The notes under the pieces were generated by a model. That model had not been told where the DNA came from, did no database searches, and saw only the letters and a list, made by a program, of their open reading frames with translations. Made by a program: the position numbers and the translations under genes. DNA of 64,000 bases from Prorocentrum cordatum (taxonomy: Eukaryota > Sar > Dinophyceae > Prorocentrales > Prorocentraceae): contig CAUYUJ010014337.1 of the NCBI GenBank assembly GCA_963575745.1, positions 118,821-182,820 of the forward strand. The letters are read 5' to 3'. Positions within the stretch are counted from its first letter, which is position 1. Each line of letters starts with the position of its first letter. Shown here piece by piece: positions 49,906-60,224 of the stretch.

Positions 49906-51718
49906 CAGGCTGATGCTGAGGCTGAGGCAGGCTGAGGCTGAGGCCGAGGCTGAAGGCAGACTGAGGCTGAGGCTGAAGCAGGATGAGGCTGAGGCTGAGG
50001 CAGGCTGAGGCTGAGGCAGGCTGATGCTGAGGCAGGCTGAGGCTGAGGCTGAGGCTGATGCAGGCTGAGGCTGAGGCCTGAGGCTGAGGCTGAGGCTGAG
50101 GCTGAGGCTGAGGCTGAGGTAGGCTGAGGCTGAGGCTGAGGCAGGCTGAGGCTGCTGAGGCTGAGGCTGAGGCTGAGGCTGAGGCTGAGCTGCAGGCTGA
50201 GGCTGAGGCTGAGGCAGGCTGAGGCTGAGGCTGAGGCTGAGGCCGAGGCTGAGGCAGACTGAGGCTGAGGCTGAAGCAGGCTGAGGCTGAGGCAGAGGCA
50301 GGCTGAGGCTGAGGCTGAGGCAGGCTGAGCTGAGGCTTGCAGGCTGAGGCTGAGGCAGGCTGAGGCTGAGGCCGAGGCTGAAGGCAGACTGAGGCTGAGG
50401 CTGAAGCAGGCTGAGGCTGAGGCTGAGGCAGGCTGAGGCTGAGGCTGAGGCAGGCTGAGGCTGAGGCAGGCTGAGGCTGAGGCTGAGGCTGATGCAGGCT
50501 GAGGCTGAGGCAGGCTGAGGCTGAGGCCGAGGCTGAAGGCAGACTGAGGCTGAGGCTGAAGCAGGCTGAGGCTGAGGCTGAGGCAGGCTGAGGCTGAGGC
50601 TGAGGCAGGCTGATGCTGAGGCAGGCTGAGGCTGAGGCTGAGGCTGATGCAGGCTGAGGCTGAGGCAGGCTGAGGCTGAGGCCGAGGCTGAGGCAGACTG
50701 AGGCTGAGGCTGAAGCAGGCTGAGGCTGAGGCTGAGGCAGGCTGAGGCTGAGGCTGAGGCAGGCTGATGCTGAGGCAGGCTGAGGCTGAGGCTGAGGCTG
50801 ATGCAGGCTGAGGCTGAGGCAGGCTGAGGCTGAGGCCGAGGCTGAAGGCAGACTGAGGCTGAGGCTGAAGCAGGCTGAGGCTGAGGCTGAGGCAGGCTGA
50901 GGCTGAGGCTGAGGCTGAGGCTGCTGAGGCTGAGGCTGAGGCTGAGGCTGAGGCTGAGGCTGGCTGAGGCTGAGCAGGCTGAGGCTGAGGCAGGCTGAGG
51001 CTGAGGCTGAGGCTGAAGGCAGACTGAGGCTGAGGCTGAAGCAGGCTGAGGCTGAGGCTGAGGCAGGCTGAGGCTGAGGCAGGCTGAGGCTGAGGCTGAG
51101 GCTGAGGCTGAGGCTGAGGCAGGCTGAGGCTGAGGCCGAGGCTGAAGGCAGACTGAGGCTGAGGCTGAAGCAGGCTGAGGCTGAGGCTGAGGCAGGCTGA
51201 GGCTGAGGCTGAGGCAGGCTGATGCTGAGGCAGGCTGAGGCTGAGGCTGAGGCTGATGCAGGCTGAGGCTGAGGCAGGCTGAGGCTGAGGCCGAGGCTGA
51301 AGGCAGACTGAGGCTGAGGCTGAAGCAGGCTGAGGCTGAGGCTGAGGCAGGCTGAGGCTGAGGCTGAGGCAGGCTGATGCTGAGGCAGGCTGAGGCTGAG
51401 GCTGAGGCTGATGCAGGCTGAGGCTGAGGCAGGCTGAGGCTGAGGCCGAGGCTGAAGGCAGACTGAGGCTGAGGCTGAAGCAGGCTGAGGCTGAGGCTGA
51501 GGCAGGCTGAGGCTGAGGCTGAGGCAGGCTGATGCTGAGGCAGGCTGAGGCTGAGGCTGAGGCTGATGCAGGCTGAGGCTGAGGCAGGCTGAGGCTGAGG
51601 CCGAGGCTGAAGGCAGACTGATGCTGAGGCTGAAGCAGGCTGAGGCTGAGGCTGAGGCAGGCTGAGGCTGAGGCAGGCTGAGGCTGAGGCTGAGGCAGGC
51701 TGAGGCTGAGGCTGTGAC
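49906..51718. repeat. GGCTGA minisatellite with 155-bp higher-order period
   Basis: 1.8 kb of GGCTGA hexamers interrupted by GGCA. The marker CCGAGGCTGA appears at 50372, 50527, 50682, 50836, 51136, 51291, 51446 and 51601, giving a 154-155-bp higher-order unit. The 755-codon minus-strand frame across it (Ser/Ala/Gln/Pro/Leu only) is an artefact, since the hexamer has no stop on that strand and 155 is not a multiple of 3. Confidence 0.95.
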
Positions 51719-51938
51719 TGCGACTGCCGTTGCCACTGCGACTGTCATCGCGAATACGACTACAACTGCGAGAACAGCAGAATTCTACAACTGGATTCTC
51801 ATCTGAATCGTAAGGGGAATGCTTCCAGATATGCTCCTACACATCGCTGTTAGGTTGCTTTGCCGGGATAATTGTCCCCAGGCTATTTTTGTTTACTACT
51901 TTTGAATATTCCTCCTATAGAGGGACGTGCCCCACTTC

Positions 51939-52299
51939 ACCCTCGACACTCGAGGCGCTCGTCGCCGCAGGCTCGGCCCCGCCTGCGCGGCTGCGGCGCG
52001 GCCCGCGCCCGCGAGGCGCCGCCCGGGCTCGCCCGCGAGGAGCAGGCGGGGCTCGCCCCGACCACGAGCAGCGCTGGCGGCGGCGCGGGCGGCGCTGGGG
52101 GGTGTCGGGGACTTCGAAGAGTGGCCAATCTTCCACCACCACCACTACCGAATAGGTAGGATGGGACGGGTGAGAAGGGATGATGGGGAGGTCCTCCTCC
52201 TACTCCTCCTGATCGAAAATGTCCCGATCACGAGCAGCGCCATCGGCGGCGCTGGCGGCGCGGGAGGCGCTGGCGGGGGCGCCGGGGACGTCGAACCCA
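51939..52299. other. GC-rich non-coding stretch
   Basis: GC-rich unique sequence; GGCGGCGCGGGCGGCGCTGG near 52076 resembles GGCGGCGCTGGCGGCGCGGG near 52243. No gene. Confidence 0.45.
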
Positions 52300-52473
52300 G
52301 ACGAAACCTCGCGCTGCGAAAAAATCACGACAGAAGGTTTTCGCTATTTTCAGCGCCCTTGCCGGGCCTCGGGACCGTCAAACAACGACTCGGGACGAAA
52401 AACCGGGCCCGGGGAAGGGGTCCAGACCTACGTTGTGAAAAATCAAAACGTCGGGGGTCTGGGAAGAGGAGAG
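52300..52473 (-). mobile_element. T3-family element, reverse-oriented copy
   Basis: Minus-strand reading gives CCCAGACCCCCGACGTTTTG, the T3 left end, then GGTCTGGACCCCTTCCCCGG, GACGGTCCCGAGGCCCGGCA and a degenerate right end. Matches 63368-63554. Confidence 0.65.
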
Positions 52474-52957
52474 CGTCCACGAGGGGGGTTTGCGAGACAT
52501 AGCTCGAGGCATGTGTGCGGACGGAGGGGGGGGGGAGCAAGGAGACGCACCGAAAAGACACGGGGTTGCCACGGTATCCGGGGAGATTCCATGGCCCCCG
52601 CCACGACATCTGCCCCCTCTGGTCATCGCTCCCCTCTTGGCCGCCCCCCAGGGGGGGCGGGGCGGGCGGCGCCGAAAACACGATGGACGCATGATGCCTG
52701 GGGAGACCTCATGGCCCCGGCCATCAGATCCGCCTTGGCAACCCCCCGGAGGGGCTGACAACACGACGGCAGGACGCTCTGGATCCAAGCTGCCCCGGCC
52801 ACGAGCAACGCCGGAGGGCGAGGCGGTCTGCGCGAGCTGCTCTGGGGGCGCGGGGCAAGACTCGCATCCGTATCTGCCGTGTCTTGGAGTTGCGGGCTCC
52901 CCTCCCCAGAAAGCAGAGGCGCACGGAATGTGGATACACAGATTGCCCCTACAGGTG
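52474..52957. other. Non-coding stretch with paired GGGGAGA words
   Basis: GGGGAGATTCCATGGCCCCC (52578) and GGGGAGACCTCATGGCCCCG (52699) are a diverged direct repeat. The stretch ends in a block shared with 47600-47640. Confidence 0.5.
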
Positions 52958-53126
52958 TAAACTTCGGTCGGGCATGTCCTCATAGCAGGCGGATGTTGGA
53001 AGAAAGATGGGAAATAGTCATACCATACTCTCGAACACAATTGGAAATAGTCGAAACATCGTCGCCAGACTTTTTTTTAAATTATGTTTGAAGATTCCTC
53101 CTGTGGAGCGACGTTCCGACGTAAGT
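52958..53126 (+). mobile_element. T1-family TIR element
   Basis: Left ACTTCGGTCGGGCATGTCCT, right TCCTCCTGTGGAGCGACGTT plus CCGACGTAAG. The interior has GGGAAATAGTC and ACATCGTCGCCAGAC. About 169 bp. Confidence 0.75.
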
Positions 53127-54159
53127 TGATCCACATCCACTGCGCCCCGGCCTGGTGGCGCCCCGGACGCAGCGGATGCGGATAACGGATAACTATAGAT
53201 CGTGCCCGCTCTAGGGGTGGGGCGCCAGGCGGCGACGATCGGCGGCGAGAGCCCACTCTTTAGGAGCAAGGAAAGGAGACACCAACACCAACAGAGCGAG
53301 GAGAGGCGAGGAGCAATGGGGGTCTAACTGGTGGTGTGGTCCCCCCCTCTCTTTCGAGACATCCCCAGCCTCCAGCTCGGGGAGGTATCGCGGACCTCCT
53401 CGCAGGAGGTGGGTCCCCCCCCTGGTGGTGTTGGTGTCGCATCCCCCCCCTCCGACTTGTCTGCCGGCGGAATGAAGCGAGGACCCTCTGGACGAAGAGA
53501 ACTATGCAAAAGAAAGGCTTCCGACTGTCACGGGACACCTCCTGGAGGAGGTCCGCAGAACTGTTGCATGCCTGACGTGATCCAGACATGGAGCGGCAAC
53601 GAGAAACCACACATGCTAACGCCGTGAAAAAAACACGACGGAAAGATGTAGTGTTTTCTCAACCCTCTAATCTCAACTGCCCCGATACGCAACACGCATC
53701 CCGTAGCGTGTTGTCACGGAGATCAACACGTAGATTGAACATGTACTTTTGGTGCGACATGTTCGCCGAACAGTGGGTCAAAACGTTGAGCCAACACGCA
53801 CCGCGTTCACACAGACGCCTTCTAACACAGCACGTGTTGCGTTTCAAAGAGGGCGTAACACGGCAGCTAAGGGGAAAAATGGTATGCAATTTCTGCCTCC
53901 CGAAGCACTCGCTGGGCCTCTGGGCCGTCTAAAAACGAAGCAGAATGAAAAGCCGGTACCTGGGAAGGGTTCAGGACCTCTGGGGGTCCACGAAGTGAAA
54001 CAACTCACGACGTCGTGGGCCTGGGAACACGAAGGCGGCGACGGCGACGAGAACGATGGCAACAAGAACAGCGACCACGGCGGCGGCGGCGAGGGCAAGG
54101 GCGGCGACGACGAGGATGAGGACGACAACACAGACGCCTGGGAGGGGGCGACGGGGGAG
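53127..54159. other. Non-coding stretch with T3 fragment and hairpins
   Basis: 53690-53713 CAACACGCATCCCGTAGCGT-type hairpin. 53912-54030 holds a reverse T3 fragment (CAGGACCTCTGGGGGTCC, CACGACGTCGTGGG). The rest is unique and no gene is recognised. Confidence 0.5.
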
Positions 54160-54325
54160 CTGACTACCTACCAGATCACCCCAACCGAACCCGAAGACCC
54201 AAACTTCGGGTTGGGGGGGAAGGGCTTCATATGTGTTTTTTCAATGTTCCCCGACCCCCCCTCACTGGAAATGGAGGGCAAATCGGGGCCTTCGGGTTGG
54301 GTTGGGGTGGTTTGGTGGGCGGCGA
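54160..54325 (+). mobile_element. T2-family TIR element, copy 3
   Basis: Left CTACCAGATCACCCCAACCG, right GGGTTGGGGTGGTTTGGTGG, same interior as copies 1 and 2, about 20 kb away. Confidence 0.8.
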
Positions 54326-54756
54326 GGAGCGAGGGAGGCTTTTCTTTTCGAGGGGGGGGGGGGGTGCAGGGAGCGCACGACGGAGGGGAACGATTAGGCG
54401 GACGAGGAGGGCGAAAGGGAGCAGAGCAGAAGGCCCTAAGAAAGCCTGAAACAACTTTTGTGAGGCCCCCAGAGGCTCTCCAAGGAGGAGCCTCCGCAAA
54501 AAAGAGCTGAGCAGGATGGGGAGAATGCGCAGGGTATGGCGAACATGAGGAAAAAGAAGCATGGAGGAAGGATAACGAATGACATTATTATAGCGGCGAT
54601 GCCGAAAGAGGCAACAAGGAGTTATCGCTAAATTGTCGGCTTGACCTTCCTGCTATTCCACCTGCACACCAAGCTTCGAGGACCAAGGTACATGGCGCAA
54701 AGCGCCACTGCAGTCTTGTATACATATATACATTTATAAATATAATTATATATACG
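54326..54756. other. Unique non-coding stretch
   Basis: Includes a short AT-rich patch (54718-54752, TATATACATTTATAAATATA). No gene. Confidence 0.45.
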
Positions 54757-54929
54757 GTTAGGTCGGGCTTGTCCCCCTACAGGCAGATTTGGGACGAAGA
54801 TCAAACATAGTCAAGAAATAAGCAAAACACATTCGAAAATAGTCAAATAATAATCGCAACATCGTCCCCCCAAGGTTTTTGGACTATTTTTGAATATTCC
54901 TCCTGAAGAGGGACAGGCCCGAGTTAAGC
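54757..54929 (+). mobile_element. T1-family TIR element
   Basis: Left TTAGGTCGGGCTTGTCCCCC, right TCCTGAAGAGGGACAGGCCC plus GAGTTAAG. The interior has repeated ATAGTCAA and CACATTCGAAAATAG words. Confidence 0.8.
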
Positions 54930-55048
54930 ATACGTATTGGAACGAGGCGAGGGGGACGACGCACGGCTTGAGGGGCGAGGCGAGGCGAGGCGCGGGGCGA
55001 GGCGACGGCGAGGTTTGCCAGGGGCCGGCCCTCTCGGGGGGGCTAGCC

Positions 55049-55264
55049 TGAAGTCGGGCCTGTCCCTGCACAGGAGGAATCTTCAAAAGTAGTCAACAAT
55101 GGTCTGGGGACGATTTCTCGAGTCTTTTGGAGCATCATTTCTGGCTATTTGACATTTTTCGTTCAAGATCCTGGGGACGATTCTTCGAGAATTTCGGAGC
55201 AGTTTTGGCTATTCTGAGTTTTTCGTTCAAAAATCCCCCTGTAGGAGGACGTGCCCGACCTAAG
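55049..55264 (-). mobile_element. T1-family TIR element, reverse orientation
   Basis: Ends GAAGTCGGGCCTGTCCCTGC and CTGTAGGAGGACGTGCCCGA. The order of interior words is reversed relative to neighbours, and it contains an internal duplication (TTTTTCGTTCAA and GGGGACGATT each twice), which explains the 216-bp length. Confidence 0.75.
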
Positions 55265-55354
55265 GCTTTAGTCTATAGCCCTGGATCCACGTTTGATGGC
55301 CCCGGTGCGCGACCCCGGGCCCTGCAGAATGCAGAGCATAGCAGAAGAACAAGA

Positions 55355-55514
55355 CTTAGGTCGGGCCTGTCCCCCTGCAGGGGGATTTTGGACGAAAAAT
55401 GAGAAATACCCCCACAATGCCCGGACAACGCGGGAAAAGAGTCGAAAAATTGCCGCCAGACTACTTCTAAACTGTTTTTGAATACTTTTCCTGTAGAGGG
55501 ACAGGCCCGACTTA
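55355..55514 (+). mobile_element. T1-family TIR element
   Basis: Left CTTAGGTCGGGCCTGTCCCC, right CTGTAGAGGGACAGGCCCGA plus CTTA. The interior has TTTTGGACGAAAAATGAGAA and CTGTTTTTGAATACTTTTCC. One of the best matched TIR pairs in the family. Confidence 0.8.
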
Positions 55515-55542
55515 CAACAAGATGCCATAAGCACAAACCTGT

Positions 55543-55612
55543 GGCGCTCCGCGCGGGTTCCTGGGATCCGCGCTGGGCCCCCCTCCCTGGCGCGCGGAGC
55601 GCCAAAAGTTTC
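55543..55612. repeat. T6-family fragment
   Basis: GGTTCCTGGGATCCGCGCTG followed by CTGGCGCGCGGAGCGCC; right arm lost. Confidence 0.5.
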
Positions 55613-55791
55613 TGCTTGCGGCGTCTTCTTCTTCGAGGACAGCAGGCCCGCTGCGACCGAGATGTTCGCACAGGCCGGACTTCCTATCGAGAGTACCCCT
55701 CCACCGCCCCCGCCTCCGGCGGCACCAGGCGCCGGGGCCGCCGCCGGCAGCGGCTGCCGCCGCGCGGTCCCGAGGTCGGCCTCCTGGTGTG

Positions 55792-56062
55792 TGAGTGTGC
55801 GTGTGTGCGTGTGTGCGTGTGTGCGTGTGCGTGTGCGCGTGCGCGTGCGCGTGCGCGTGCGCGTGCGTGTGCGTGTGCGTGTGCGTGTGCGTGTGCGTGT
55901 GTGTGTGTGTGTGTGGGAATGCGTGCGTGTGCGTGTGCGTGTGCGTGTGCGTGTGCGTGTGCGTGTGCGTGTGCGTGTGCGTGTGCGTGTTTGTGTGTGT
56001 GCGTCTGCGCGTGCGCGTGCGAATGTGTGTGTGTGTGTGTGTTTGTGTTTGTATGCGTGCGC
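55792..56062. repeat. GT / GTGTGC microsatellite, 270 bp
   Basis: GTGTGCGTGTGCGTGT units with a GTGCGC section (55830-55865). Potential Z-DNA former. Cys/Val frames are artefacts. Confidence 0.95.
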
Positions 56063-56098
56063 GTGATTTGCGACCCTCCATCTTGGCTATCCGCCATA

Positions 56099-56310
56099 CC
56101 CGCTGTCCGGGGTAACTCCAGGTTGGGCCCCCCACGCGCGATTCTGTAGACACCCCTAAGTGCCCCCAGCCCTGATGATTCGGGGGGGTTGGACGCCCGA
56201 GTTATCCGGGACAACTGCGGTCCATGGTGACCCGGGTTTGGGCCCCCGAGGCGCGAATCTAAAGCTATCCCATACCGCTCCCAACCCTGATGATTCGGGG
56301 TTCCGACCAT
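56099..56310. repeat. T10 family, diverged two-unit copy
   Basis: CCTGATGATTCGGGGGGGTT and GCCCGAGTTATCCGGGACAA match the units at 2308-2535. The second CCTGATGATTCGGGG lies at 56287. Confidence 0.65.
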
Positions 56311-57240
56311 CTGCAAGGCCTGGTGGCAATTTGACTAAGCGCGCCCCGCCTCAATACACGATGCCGTGACACCCACCCGGCCACCAGCCGCTGGAGGACA
56401 ACCGTGTGTGCGTGAGATGGTCTGGTCCGCGTGCCTCCTTGGATTTGTTTTTGACTTCGCCCCCCCCCCTCCCCAGCATGTGTGTGTATGTGCGCGCGTG
56501 CTCCCAAGGCGGTGTGATTCAGTCCGCCTGGTTGTGCTCGGCCAACTCTTGCATGCACCGACACTTCTGCGTGCATGCGCGTTCTCGCGTTTTCCTGCAA
56601 GCGTCTGCCCTCATCCAGATCACCCATTTGCTACACCAGGCTGACTCGGCGGCGAGCCTTGGGGGGACGCGAGCGGGCGAGGGCCTTCACAGAAGGCCGC
56701 GGGGCTTCTCAGAAGCCCTCCGGCCTTTCGAGAAGGTTTGTCTGTCCTGGGGGGAAACCGAAAAAACCCTTCAGAAGGCCGACCGACCTCCAGAAGGCCA
56801 GAGGCTTTCTGAACCCTCTGAGAAAACCCGCCCCCCTCGGACTTCCACACTGGGCTCGCCGTCGATGGAAATTCGGGGACCTACCGAACCGAGTGAATGC
56901 AGCCCGCGTCGATCGTTCCATGTTGGAACCAATCGCGGCCCCGACCGTCCAAACTGGTTCCGGTGAAGTCCTGTGGCGTTACCGTGACCCTTACTGTTTC
57001 GGTGTTGCTGCATCTGCGGAATTCAACCTCGAACGCCTTCGACGGCGTCGCCGGCGCGCCATCGCCGTAAACATATGGCAAGGGTGGCCCTGGCTCAGCG
57101 TTTCGCGACGGTGTCATCACCTCTCCGCCGAGGAAGAAGACGGCGCCCCAGAGGTGCAGGCGGGCGGAAGCCCCATAGCCCCCGCCCCCCCTGGGTGGGA
57201 AGGTGGCAGCGGCGCTGGACGGGGCCGCCCTCCATCGTCC
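56311..57240. other. Non-coding stretch with AGAAGGCC palindromes
   Basis: 56685-56840 has CTTCACAGAAGGCC, CTTCTCAGAAGCC and CTTCAGAAGGCC words resembling T8. Elsewhere unique. No gene is recognised. Confidence 0.45.
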
Positions 57241-57242
57241 GC

Positions 57243-57465
57243 TGCTTCCTCCTCCTCCTCCTCCTCCTCCTCCTCCTCCTCCTCCTCGTCCTCTTGCTCC
57301 TCCTGCTCCTCCTCCGCCTCCTCCTCCTCCTCCTCCTCCTCGTCCTCGTCCTCCTCCTCCTCCTCCTGCTCCTCCTCCTCCTCGACCTCCGCCTCCTCCT
57401 CCTCCTCCTCCTCCTCCTCCTCCTCCTCCTCCTCCTCTCCCCCTCCTCCTCCTCATATTCCTCTT
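57243..57465. repeat. TCC/CTC array, 220 bp
   Basis: TCC units with TCG, TGC and CGC interruptions. Confidence 0.95.
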
Positions 57466-57466
57466 T

Positions 57467-57872
57467 CCCAGAACAGCCCCCGGGCGAACCAAATGCGGAA
57501 CAACGGCCGACAAGCCGGCGAACCGCGGGGGACCCGTGCGCCTCGTGCCCCGGAGGGGGCCAGGCGGCCGGGCAAGGCTCATCGAGCCGAACTCCACGAA
57601 AATCCCAACGACGAGGATAGGACGCCGAGTGCGAGGGGGCTGACCACGCGAAGCGTCGACGGGGGGCCCCCGTCCAGCCGCCCGTCCGGGCCAGCGGCGG
57701 GCGTGCAGCTAGGGAGGGGCAGGCGCAGATCGGAATGATGGTTTTCACGGGCCGCATCGCAGCAGTGCCTTCAAAGGGAGCGCGTGTGCTCCGCAGGCGG
57801 CGCCGAGTGCAGCTAGCATGCTGCACTGCGCTGCCCAGTGGGCAGCAGCGCTGCCAGAGGGCAGCCGGCCCC
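57467..57872. repeat. Duplicated segment, copy 1
   Basis: Shares with 58064-58434 the ordered words TTTCCCAGAACAGCCCC, AACCCAACGACGAGGAT-like, ACCACGCGAAGCGTCG, CACGGGCCGC and GCTGCCAGAGGGCAGCCGGC. About 400 bp at perhaps 75 percent identity, with small indels. Neither strand keeps a convincing shared protein frame. Confidence 0.75.
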
Positions 57873-58063
57873 CCCCCCCGAAGGAGGGTGGATTGCGGCA
57901 CCGCCAAGAGAAGGGACAGGCGGGGCGGGGCTGCAAGGCACTCGGCGCATCGCCACGCCTGCGCCATGCAGTGGAAGGACTCCACGGAGTCTGCGGTCGG
58001 GACGAAGGTTGCCAGGAAAAGCGCCCTTTACGAATGCACAGCCCCCTTCCACAGGATCTCTTT

Positions 58064-58434
58064 CCCAGAACAGCCCCACGGGCGAAACACGGATGATGCG
58101 GAACGGCGGCCCGAAGCCGGGGGCCGGCCCGATTGGGCATCATGCCCTAGAGGGGGCCAGGCTCCAGCGCGAAACCCAACGACGAGGATGGGGCGCCGGG
58201 GGCGAGGGCGGCGGACCACGCGAAGCGTCGGCGTGGGGCCACCGCCCAGGCCAGCGGCGGCAAGGGAGGGGGAGGCGCTGATCGGGATGATGATTGTCAC
58301 GGGCCGCGCGGAACAGCAGCGCCTCGAAGGTAGCGCGTTCGCGCCGCAGGCCGTGCCGAGTGCAGCCAATATGCTGCGCTGCGCTGCCTGTGGGCGGCAA
58401 CGCTGCCAGAGGGCAGCCGGCGGCGCCCACTACG
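58064..58434. repeat. Duplicated segment, copy 2
   Basis: Second copy of the block at 57467-57872, same orientation, about 600 bp downstream; somewhat shorter. Confidence 0.75.
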
Positions 58435-59670
58435 AAGCCCAGCTTCTCTCACATCCGCCGCTGCCACGCGCGACGCTCCACGGGCGAGCCCGACCGCGGT
58501 CAATTCGGGGGCGGCTCGGCAGCCGCTGACCTGAGCGAGACCGCGCCAGGGGGTGCGTCGCTGGCGGCCGCTGCGTCGAGCAAGAGTTTCCTCCTTTCCT
58601 ATCAGCGAAGCGGGAGTAAAAGGACTGCGTGGCATCAGCCGAAGCCCATCAGCCGTGCGCCAGGATGGCATCATCTGTCAGCCCCTTGGACACCCGCCAC
58701 CAGCGCCCCCTTTCCGACGGAGCGGGCGCCGACGTCGCGATCCCTCAGCGCGCGGGCCAGGCCACGACGAACCGTTTCGCGAGACACTGGGCGAGGGCCC
58801 ACGCAGCCAGTTAGCGGCCGTTAGGGCACGGCGCCGCACGCGCCCTGGCGTTGCGCCAGCCACCGCCGCGCAAGCAAGAGCGGGCACGGAGCACCCAAGG
58901 CTGTTTTTCTTTAGGCTCAAGCAAGGTTGCAGCACATGACAGGTTCCCCCCCCTCTCCCCTCCGCCGCCGTTCAAACAACCCTGGGCCGAAAAGCCGTGC
59001 AAGCGAGTCCCGACATGCGTGACGGTCTGGTGTCCTCCCGGGCCTCGCCACGCCCGCCCACCCCCCCATCCTCACACCCTTCCGTGCAAGTAAGCATGCC
59101 AAAATCTGCCTGGAAACTCCTCCGACGAGCCACGCGGCGGTCCTCCGGCATGATCGTCCTCTGCGACGCGTCGAGGCTCGTGGAGAGCGGTGCGGACAAC
59201 TTCGCGGGGGGCGCGCGCGCGCGCGGCGCGCGGGAGGCTGGACCTGACGGCGGCGAGCGGCTACGACTGACAGTGGCTTCGCGCTCGGGTGGGAAGCCAG
59301 GGAGCCCAGTGTGCGAGTTGTTCTCAACAGCGCTGCGGGCTTCCTCTGTTGCTTTACCGATATCCCTGGATGCTGCCGGCGATGGAAGAAACGAAACGAC
59401 GACGAGCGGCGAAAATTGACGCCGAAAGCTACTGTAAACATTAGTTCCACACTGAAAAAGAACGGCGACTCGAGAACATGCACAACATATGCGAAGCAGC
59501 GACCAGGACGGAAAGACACATCGATCTCAACATCGGGGAACACCGCCCAACATCTCTTGTTCATGACGTCTAGGATCACGGTCAGCCGCCGCGCCTGCGA
59601 GGCACGAGTTGGAGTGTCCTCGAATCCCTTGCTCGATCCCCTGAGCCTCAGTCTTCTATGCTGGCGACAC
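58435..59670. other. Unique non-coding stretch
   Basis: A 332-codon minus-strand frame (59915-58917) crosses this region but has no recognised domain and is Arg/Ser/Pro-biased. GCGCGCGCGCGCGC lies at 59211-59224. No gene is called. Confidence 0.4.
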
Positions 59671-59674
59671 TTGA

Positions 59675-59768
59675 ATGACGAACCAGCAACACACACACCC
59701 ATACCCATAGCCAGTCCTCCTCCCAACGACCTCCCTATGGGTATGGGTGTGTGTTGTTCGTTCGTCAT
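59675..59768. repeat. 94-bp hairpin with 33-bp arms
   Basis: Left arm TGACGAACCAGCAACACACA plus CACCCATACCCATAG and right arm CTATGGGTATGGGTGTGTGT plus TGTTCGTTCGTCA are inverted repeats around a loop of about 23 bp. Confidence 0.85.
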
Positions 59769-60224
59769 TTGAAAGGCCCCGGGCCCCGATTCCTCCAATC
59801 TCCTGGGGCTTCCAAGCAAGCCCGGGGCGGCTTCCCGCGCGACCTCCTCAGGCCCGCGGGCGCCCCAAAACGGGCGAAGAGGGCCCAGAGAGGCCGAAGG
59901 CCAACAGGCTATCACGGCCGAAACAAGTCCACACGTGCGTAATTAAGAGCTCGAGTAGGGGATCGACTACGACATTGACTCACCCGAAATGAATGTCCTC
60001 GTCGGATATATGTATGTATGTGCGTAAAAGGAGAGAGCACAAAAAACGTAGCACCTTCATGGATTCACCAAGAAACCAATTCTGGGGTAAAATGAATTCT
60101 GTAGTGGATCACCTACTCGAAGAGCGTCGGCCCCCACGTCGACGGCGGGAAGCCCTGTGGAGATACCCCGAGCGAGGGACGTTCTGGAGTGGAGAGCTCA
60201 AGCACGAAGATCGTACAGTAGGAG
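59769..60224. other. Unique non-coding stretch
   Basis: No gene or repeat recognised. Confidence 0.4.

Larger units (their letters stand above)
49338..51938 (+). mobile_element. Possible T1-family element enclosing the GGCTGA array
   Basis: A T1 left end (ACGTCAGGCCGGGCATGTCC, CAGCCAGATTTTGAAAG) lies at 49338 and a T1 right end (TACTTTTGAATATTCCTCCT, AGAGGGACGTGCCCC) at 51938, with 2.5 kb of tandem repeats between. Either an element grown by repeat expansion or two broken copies. Confidence 0.45.

Noticed and set aside
49481-51748. 755-codon Ser/Ala/Gln/Pro open frame on the minus strand
   Set aside because: The GGCTGA hexamer lacks stops on that strand, and the 155-bp period changes frame each repeat, so no protein is being conserved.
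53588-53932. 114-codon plus-strand frame with a Cys pair
   Set aside because: Short, overlaps CAACACGC hairpins and a T3 fragment, and shows no family similarity I can name.
58917-59915. 332-codon minus-strand frame
   Set aside because: Arg/Ser/Pro-biased, crosses the 94-bp hairpin, and shows no recognised domain.
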